Of a DNA stretch of 64,000 nt, positions 59,432 through 64,000 are shown in pieces. Each line of letters opens with the position of its first letter. Position 1 is the stretch's first letter. The translations under genes were made by a program, and so were the position numbers. A model generated the notes under the pieces. That model saw only the letters and a program-made list of their open reading frames with translations, made no database searches and had not been told where the DNA came from. The DNA comes from Acidobacteriaceae bacterium (GTDB lineage: Bacteria > Acidobacteriota > Terriglobia > Bryobacterales > Bryobacteraceae), in the NCBI GenBank assembly GCA_019240475.1, contig JAFAYI010000036.1, positions 62,001-126,000 of the forward strand. Direction: 5' to 3'.

Positions 59432-59991
59432 TATCGGGCAGGATGGCGCAGCGAGGCGGAGGCATTCGAGCCGAGCAGCTCTTCGATGTGCTGGCGAATG
59501 GCCTGCTCGCTCATGAGCTTCAGCCAATCGTCGCCGGAGAGCGCCGGGGTCTGATAATGGATGACGCCTTTGCGATCGATCAAGACCAACTGAGGAACGA
59601 CGTATCGGTCGTTGGAGAATCCCATGAAGGACTGCATCTGTTGGGAGGTTGTCCAAGCGACGGGAAAGTTCACTTGAAAATCCTTGGCGAAGTTTTCGAC
59701 GAGCAGGTCGGCGTTGGGGTTGATGGCGACGTCGATTACCTGAAGGCCGCGGCTGCCGTATTCGGCTTGCAGCTTGGTCATTAATTTGGAGGCGGCCTGG
59801 CAGTGGGGGCAGGTGGTGAAGATGAATTCGAGGGCGACCACTTTGCCGCGGTAGTCCGCGAGTTGCTTTTGACCTTGGCCAGGGATCGTGAACGTGAGAT
59901 CGGGCGCCTTGCGGAGAGAGGCGGCGTCAGCGGCGAAGGCGGATGAGGCGGTGAGGAAAAGCGCCGCGGCGGCGATCGGCAATTGATTCAC
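59431..59991 (-). CDS. TlpA-like thiol-disulphide oxidoreductase
   Basis: This 186-aa exported protein has a signal peptide (MNQLPIAAAALFLTASSAFA) and a thioredoxin fold with CPHC in LEFIFTTCPHCQAASKLM, then VIDVAINPNADLLVENFAKD and a cis-Pro region VVPQLVLIDRKG. It likely reduces disulphides in the periplasm or in cytochrome maturation. Its stop overlaps the next start by one base (TAATG). It is therefore linked to the sugar operon, although the functional link is not clear. Codon use and length are normal. Confidence 0.85.
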   Translation of the reverse strand: MNQLPIAAAALFLTASSAFAADAASLRKAPDLTFTIPGQGQKQLADYRGKVVALEFIFTTCPHCQAASKLMTKLQAEYGSRGLQVIDVAINPNADLLVENFAKDFQVNFPVAWTTSQQMQSFMGFSNDRYVVPQLVLIDRKGVIHYQTPALSGDDWLKLMSEQAIRQHIEELLGSNASASLRHPAR

Positions 59992-60136
59992 GAAAGGGCT
60001 CCTGAGGAGAAGTTTAGCGTATGGATGGCGGGGTTGGCGTTCCCTTTTGGATCGCGACGTAAAGGCATTTCTGGATCAGATGAGGGCGTGGGCGCGCGCA
60101 CTGAACTACCAGTAAATTCCAAATCGGAGGACGGAT

Positions 60137-60808
60137 ATGTTCCGCAATCTGAAGGCGCTCGCGCTGCCGCTGGGAGTTTGTTTGTTGGGAGTAGCGTTTC
60201 AAGCGGGCGCCACGACGATAACAACCACCAGTTACAGCACGTGGGATACATCGGCATACATTACGGGTTCGACCACGGTGGTCGACTTGACGACATTGCA
60301 GGCGGGGCTAAATTACAGCACCGCGACGGGATACACATCGAATGGCTTTAACATCACGGGGCCGGACGGGGCGACCTATGTCTTGTCGAGCCAAACAGAA
60401 GGAAGTTACACGGGGCTGTTGGGCGCATCCGACGGCACGGGCAGCATCGAAGTGACGATGCCAGGCAGCGGAGACAGCGCGGTGCTGTTCGACAGCAGCT
60501 GCATTTCATGCGGAGCACTTACATTGACGCTGTCGGATAACGAAGTATTTACGGTATCGAACGGGCAGTTCGGATTGTCGATATCGCACCCGATTACATG
60601 GTTCAAGCTGAGCACGACGTCGGGGACGCGGCCGTTCCTCGAATATGCGTATTTCGGGACGAGCTCGCTGCCGCAGGATACGCAGCTATCGCCAACGAGC
60701 GAAGCGGCGACGCCGGTGTTGCTGGGAGGAGGATTGATTATACTGGCGGGCGCGGCGCGGCGGAGATGGCTGAAGAAAGACGACCAAGCGGAAGAGGAGC
60801 AAGAGTGA
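60137..60808 (+). CDS. Exported protein with PEP-CTERM-like sorting tail
   Basis: This 223-aa protein has a signal peptide (LALPLGVCLLGVAFQAGA), a beta-rich Thr/Ser/Gly-rich mature domain, and a C-terminal tail of a short motif EAATP, a hydrophobic helix (VLLGGGLIILAGA) and a basic cluster (ARRRWLKK). This tripartite tail is the PEP-CTERM pattern with EAATP in place of PEP, which an exosortase would process. It is preceded by GGAGGA, 8 bases before the ATG. The mature function is unknown, possibly surface or matrix. A Cys pair (SCISC) lies mid-protein. Confidence 0.75.
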   Translation: MFRNLKALALPLGVCLLGVAFQAGATTITTTSYSTWDTSAYITGSTTVVDLTTLQAGLNYSTATGYTSNGFNITGPDGATYVLSSQTEGSYTGLLGASDGTGSIEVTMPGSGDSAVLFDSSCISCGALTLTLSDNEVFTVSNGQFGLSISHPITWFKLSTTSGTRPFLEYAYFGTSSLPQDTQLSPTSEAATPVLLGGGLIILAGAARRRWLKKDDQAEEEQE

Positions 60809-60845
60809 GCGCGGGAAGGCTTCGCGTGCTACGTTAGTGGCTGCC

Positions 60846-61700
60846 ATGGCGTGGTTCACGCGGCAAAAGCCATCTCTTGAAAGCGGACCCCCTAACGACG
60901 GAGAGAAGAACGTCCGGACGGAAGGATTGTGGCAGAAGTGCGATGCGTGCGGGCAGATCATCTGGCGCAAGGCGGTTGAAGACAATTTGAACGTGTGCCC
61001 AAAGTGCGGGCACCATTTTCGCATCAGCGCGGCGGAGCGACTGCAACAACTCTTCGACGATGGGCAGTATGTGACACACGATGCGGACCTGCGCTCATCG
61101 GACCCGCTGGAGTTTGTGGATTCGAAGCCGTATTCGCAGCGGTTGGATGACATGAAGGCGGCGACAAATCTGCCGGATGCGGTGATCTGCGCGAGCGGAT
61201 TGCTGAATGGGCGCGAGGTGGAGATCTGCGCGCTGGAGCTGAAGTTCATCGGCGGGAGCATGGGCGCGGTAGTGGGCGAGAAGATCACGCGCGCGATCGA
61301 GCGCTGCCTGGAGAAGAAAGTTCCGTTAATTATCGTTTCGGCTTCGGGCGGGGCGCGCATGCAGGAAGGCGCGATCAGCCTGATGCAGTTGGCGAAGCTG
61401 TCGGCGGCGTTGATGCGGCTGGATGAAGCGCGGCTGCCGTATATCAGCGTGTTGACCGATCCGACGACAGGCGGCGTGACGGCGAGCTTCGCGATGTTAG
61501 GAGATTTGAATATCGCGGAACCTGAAGCGCTGATCGGGTTTGCGGGGCCGCGCGTGATCGAGCAGACGATTCGCCAGAAGCTGCCCGATGGTTTCCAGCG
61601 CAGTGAGTTTTTGCTGGAGCATGGATTTCTGGATGCGGTGGTGAAGAGGCCGGACCTGAAGCACTACATCGGGCACGCGCTGGATTTTTTGGCGGCGTAG
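60846..61700 (+). CDS. accD: Acetyl-CoA carboxylase carboxyltransferase subunit beta
   Basis: This 284-aa protein is full length for AccD. The N-terminal zinc ribbon has CDACGQ and CPKCGHH, followed by ISAAERLQQLFDDG. The crotonase-fold part shows GREVEICALELKFIGGSMGA, VVGEKITRAIERCLEKKVPL, SASGGARMQEGAISLMQLAK, and DPTTGGVTASFAMLGDLNIA then EPEALIGFAGPRVIEQT. It transfers carboxyl from carboxybiotin to acetyl-CoA in fatty acid synthesis. I chose ATG 60846; a GTG at 60837 is in frame. accA is not adjacent. Confidence 0.93.
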   Translation: MAWFTRQKPSLESGPPNDGEKNVRTEGLWQKCDACGQIIWRKAVEDNLNVCPKCGHHFRISAAERLQQLFDDGQYVTHDADLRSSDPLEFVDSKPYSQRLDDMKAATNLPDAVICASGLLNGREVEICALELKFIGGSMGAVVGEKITRAIERCLEKKVPLIIVSASGGARMQEGAISLMQLAKLSAALMRLDEARLPYISVLTDPTTGGVTASFAMLGDLNIAEPEALIGFAGPRVIEQTIRQKLPDGFQRSEFLLEHGFLDAVVKRPDLKHYIGHALDFLAA

Positions 61701-61764
61701 AGGGACGGGGTGGCAAGCGGTAGTTCGCGTCACTTGTAATCGGCGCCGAGCCGCAGAGCAGCGA

Positions 61765-62097
61765 TCATGCCATGTCAGGGCGCGTGAACCTTCGCCGAGC
61801 GCCGTGGCGGAAATGCAGGACCTCGACTCGTTTGCCTCGGACCACCCGATAGATCACACGATAGACATGCGGCCTTTTGCCGTACAGCAGATGCCTCAGA
61901 CGAGGGTCTTCAGGAGTGACAGGACATCGGTTGGGTCTCGCTTGGAGGGTTAAGATCGCCTGCTTCAAGCCTCGATACCACTCCAATGCAGGAATGGAAT
62001 GGGCTGCGTTGATTTCGAAATATAGGTATTCCAGGTCGCGTTCCGCGCGAGCGGTGAGATTAACGACGTATGCGATGGCGCCCCTCGAACTCCTCAA
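61765..62097 (-). CDS. RelE/ParE-family toxin
   Basis: This 110-aa frame begins with a TTG at 62095-62097; no ATG or GTG fits upstream of the conserved domain. The sequence is a typical ParE/RelE fold: LTARAERDLEYLYFEI, WYRGLKQAILTLQARPNRCP, and RHLLYGKRPHVYRVIYRVV then EVLHFRHGARR. Such toxins poison gyrase or cut mRNA at the ribosome. It overlaps the antitoxin gene by 38 bases and is transcribed after it. The exact start codon is uncertain. Confidence 0.8.
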   Translation of the reverse strand: MRSSRGAIAYVVNLTARAERDLEYLYFEINAAHSIPALEWYRGLKQAILTLQARPNRCPVTPEDPRLRHLLYGKRPHVYRVIYRVVRGKRVEVLHFRHGARRRFTRPDMA

Positions 62098-62350
62098 AGA
62101 ACTTGTTTGCCGCGCGCACTCTCCCTTCGCTTACGTCGCGCAATCCCTGCCGAATGCCTTCCTCCGCATCGGCCTGCGCGGCGATATCGAGCAGACGCTG
62201 ATACGCCTCGGCGTCCTGAACGACGGCGGCCGCCTTCCCGTTGATGGTTAGCACGACGGGACGCTTGCTCTTTTTGAGCTGCTTGATAAAGTCCCCAGAG
62301 CGGCGGCGGAATGTAGTCAATGACTGGATGTCTTTGGTGATGTTAAGCAT
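62060..62350 (-). CDS. Phd/YefM-family antitoxin
   Basis: This 96-aa protein has the Phd/YefM N-terminal DNA-binding fold (DIQSLTTFRRRSGDFIKQLK followed by RPVVLTINGKAAAVVQDAEA) and a longer C-terminal helical part (EEGIRQGLRDVSEGRVRAAN) that should wrap the toxin. It directly precedes and overlaps the ParE-like toxin gene. A perfect 6-bp inverted repeat lies 17-34 bases upstream of its start and may be the autoregulatory operator. Confidence 0.85.
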   Translation of the reverse strand: MLNITKDIQSLTTFRRRSGDFIKQLKKSKRPVVLTINGKAAAVVQDAEAYQRLLDIAAQADAEEGIRQGLRDVSEGRVRAANKFFEEFEGRHRIRR

Positions 62351-62366
62351 GCTCCGATTTCATTAG

Positions 62367-62384
62367 AGCACCTTTTTAGGTGCT
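62367..62384. promoter_or_regulatory. Inverted repeat upstream of the toxin-antitoxin pair, possible operator
   Basis: AGCACC and GGTGCT flank a six-base T-rich spacer (TTTTTA on the plus strand). The repeat lies 17-34 bases before the antitoxin start, in the 81-base gap after the TIR gene. Phd/YefM antitoxins repress their own promoter through palindromes of this type. It might instead serve as a weak terminator of the TIR gene. Confidence 0.45.
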
Positions 62385-62431
62385 GCGGCCTATGTCGCAG
62401 GATCATGCAATCCGTTCGTAACTGGGCAACG

Positions 62432-62965
62432 TTACTTGATAGCTCTTGTAGGAACTCGCTTGATGTCTTCTTCCGCGAGCGTCTGGGAATAGTCCCGGAG
62501 GGTTTCAAGCGCGCGCTTTCGCGCTTCGCGACCGAGCTCAAGCTTCGCTTCATCGACGGAAGCAGCCGGGTTCGCGAGTGCCCTCGCTATATTCTCAGCA
62601 GCTTGCTCAAATGCGCCCGGCGTATCTTTGAGCACAATTGCCTGGCGGGTTCTGAGAAAACCGGGCAACTCCGGGCTTCCAATCAGAACCGGGACCAGAG
62701 GCTTGGCAGGATCGAGATAATATTCATCGTTAACAACTTGCTGCCACTCGAAGTTCTGCCAGCGGTCGGCAGGGCCGGGCGGTCCGATCAGGAATACAAA
62801 GCCCCCGGCGCTTCGGATTGCCGCAGTCACCGCCGGTTCCCACTCCGCGCCAGGTTCGAGGTCACGCATATCCAGCCACGTGTCGATATTGTGCTTAAGG
62901 AGTTGGTCGCAAAGCAATAAAGCAGCGCTGCTATTGACACGCGAATGTGAGATGAATACGTGCAT
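62432..62965 (-). CDS. Stand-alone TIR domain protein
   Basis: This 177-aa protein is mostly a TIR domain (residues 1-135): HVFISHSRVNSSAALLLCDQ, LLKHNIDTWLDMRDLEPGAE then W, FVFLIGPPGPADRWQNFEWQ with the putative catalytic Glu in the NFEWQ segment, and VPVLIGSPELPGFL. A helical tail of about 40 residues follows. Bacterial TIR proteins often hydrolyse NAD+ in antiphage systems, but no obvious sensor partner is adjacent here. The neighbouring Phd/ParE pair and the divergent ABC-F gene 50 bases away are the nearest genes. Confidence 0.85.
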   Translation of the reverse strand: MHVFISHSRVNSSAALLLCDQLLKHNIDTWLDMRDLEPGAEWEPAVTAAIRSAGGFVFLIGPPGPADRWQNFEWQQVVNDEYYLDPAKPLVPVLIGSPELPGFLRTRQAIVLKDTPGAFEQAAENIARALANPAASVDEAKLELGREARKRALETLRDYSQTLAEEDIKRVPTRAIK

Positions 62966-63015
62966 GCCCTACCTGAGTATCGCATCGACAGGCGCTTCAG
63001 CGAAAATGGTTCTTC

Positions 63016-64000
63016 ATGCTGCAATTGACGGGCGCCGGGAAGCGATTCGGACACAAGCTGCTGTTCGATGAGCTGGACTGGCTGGTTACTCCGAAAGAGC
63101 GCGCGGGGCTGGTGGGTGGGAACGGCACAGGGAAATCGACGCTGCTGAAGGTCATGGCCGGGATGGAGACGCTCGATTACGGATCGATGAGCGCGATGAG
63201 GGGCATACGCATCGGGTACTTGCCGCAGGATGGGTTGACGGTGAGCGGGCGCGCGGTGTTCGCGGAATGCATGAGCGTGTTCGCGGATGTCAAAGACCTA
63301 GAGTTGGAACTCGAAGCTTTGACGGCGAGCATGAGCGAGCTAGATCCGGGCGGACGGGAATACGCGCAGGTGGCCGAGAGATTCGAGCGGGCCGATAGCG
63401 AGTTTCGCGCGCGGGATGGATATGCGATCGAGGCGCAGGTAGGGGCGGTGCTCGCGGGTTTGGGATTTCGTAAGGAAGATTGGCTGCGTCAGACGGAAGA
63501 GTTTTCAGGCGGCTGGCAAATGCGGATCGCGCTCGCAAAGCTGCTGCTCGAAAAACCGAACCTGCTGCTGTTGGACGAGCCCACGAATCACTTGGACCTG
63601 GAGGCGCGCGACTGGCTGGAAGGGTACCTGGGCAGTTACGAATATGCCTACGTTTTGATTTCGCACGACCGCTATTTTCTGGACGTGACGGTGAAGAAGA
63701 TCGTCGAGATCTGGAACAAGCGCGTGCATTTCTACACGGGCGGATACGAGAAATATAAAGAACAGAAAGCGGAGCGGCTGGCGACGCTCGAGGCGGCGTA
63801 CAAGAATCAGCAGGACCGGATCCAGCAGCTTGAGGCGTTCATCAACCGATTCCGGTACCAGGCGACGAAGGCGAAGCAGGTGCAGAGCCGGATCAAGGAG
63901 CTGGAGAAGATCGAGCGGATCGAGATGCCGCCGGAAGAGAAGACGATTCACTTTTCGTTTCCGCAGCCGAAGCCGAGCGGGCGCGTGGTGGCGCAGTTCA
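63016..64000 (+). CDS. ABC-F family ATPase, 3' end cut off
   Basis: The frame is open from ATG 63016 to the window edge, giving 328 residues. The first ABC domain has Walker A GGNGTGKST, GYLPQDG, signature FSGGWQMRIALAK, Walker B LLLLDEPTNHLD and the switch His in SHDRYFLD. The interdomain linker begins (YKEQKAERLATLEAAYKNQQ, QVQSRIKELEKIERI). The second ATPase domain lies outside the window. There are no membrane segments. ABC-F proteins bind the ribosomal E site and act in translation or antibiotic resistance; Uup/EttA-type roles cannot be separated here. It is divergent from the TIR gene with only 50 bases between. Confidence 0.9.
   Translation, partial: MLQLTGAGKRFGHKLLFDELDWLVTPKERAGLVGGNGTGKSTLLKVMAGMETLDYGSMSAMRGIRIGYLPQDGLTVSGRAVFAECMSVFADVKDLELELEALTASMSELDPGGREYAQVAERFERADSEFRARDGYAIEAQVGAVLAGLGFRKEDWLRQTEEFSGGWQMRIALAKLLLEKPNLLLLDEPTNHLDLEARDWLEGYLGSYEYAYVLISHDRYFLDVTVKKIVEIWNKRVHFYTGGYEKYKEQKAERLATLEAAYKNQQDRIQQLEAFINRFRYQATKAKQVQSRIKELEKIERIEMPPEEKTIHFSFPQPKPSGRVVAQF

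Overview
The window looks like a chromosomal segment of a high-GC Acidobacteriota, most like the Solibacter/Bryobacter group. This is inferred from gene content, since there is no rRNA or marker phylogeny here. Pointers are PQQ quinoproteins next to a DUF1080 protein and a diheme cytochrome c, a serine/threonine kinase fused to a PD40 propeller, a YVTN-propeller/phosphoesterase fusion, a secreted VPS10/BNR-type protein, a small protein with an AANQANSKLSTGP-type N-terminus, and HAF-repeat and PEP-CTERM-like exported proteins.

Layout. 1-2026: 5' part of a secreted C45-like Ntn hydrolase, cut by the window edge. 2242-16375: six co-directional, closely packed genes: a 138-aa protein, a ComEC-type metallo-beta-lactamase-fold protein, and four large proteins of 1447, 773, 1489 and 443 aa. 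The 1447-aa protein is DUF6603-like, the 1489-aa protein carries three IPT/TIG repeats, and the 443-aa protein ends in a phage tail-collar-like domain. None has an obvious signal peptide, and I know of no assigned function for this set. 16475-19013: small genes, including a periplasmic peroxiredoxin whose peroxidatic residue is encoded by an in-frame TGA followed by a hairpin that fits a bacterial SECIS, so probably a selenoprotein. 19068-24393: a quinoprotein/cytochrome c operon. 24453-27446: the receptor-like kinase. 27700-29629: two exported proteins.

29661-37996: a cobalamin riboswitch followed by btuB, cobU, btuF, btuD, btuC, bluB, cobT and cobC, that is, uptake plus nucleotide-loop assembly without cobS. 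valS (archaeal-type features) follows. 40527-43063: a decayed FAD monooxygenase gene, then a two-gene AAA ATPase + DUF4276 (TOPRIM-like) module lying between two roughly 60-bp copies of the monooxygenase 3' sequence, so probably an inserted defence cassette. 43137-53783: YVTN/phosphoesterase, yraN, methyltransferase, class III aminotransferase, recQ, inorganic pyrophosphatase, RDD protein and SDR. 53827-59991: a secreted VPS10/BNR protein, then a convergent four-gene operon (TlpA-like, HPS/KGPDC-like aldolase-decarboxylase, zinc alcohol dehydrogenase, TIM-barrel isomerase). 60137-64000: PEP-CTERM-like protein, accD, a Phd/ParE toxin-antitoxin pair, a stand-alone TIR protein and the start of an ABC-F ATPase.

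Most very long open frames opposite real genes are GC-rich shadows and were left out. No tRNA, rRNA, CRISPR array or insertion sequence was recognised.
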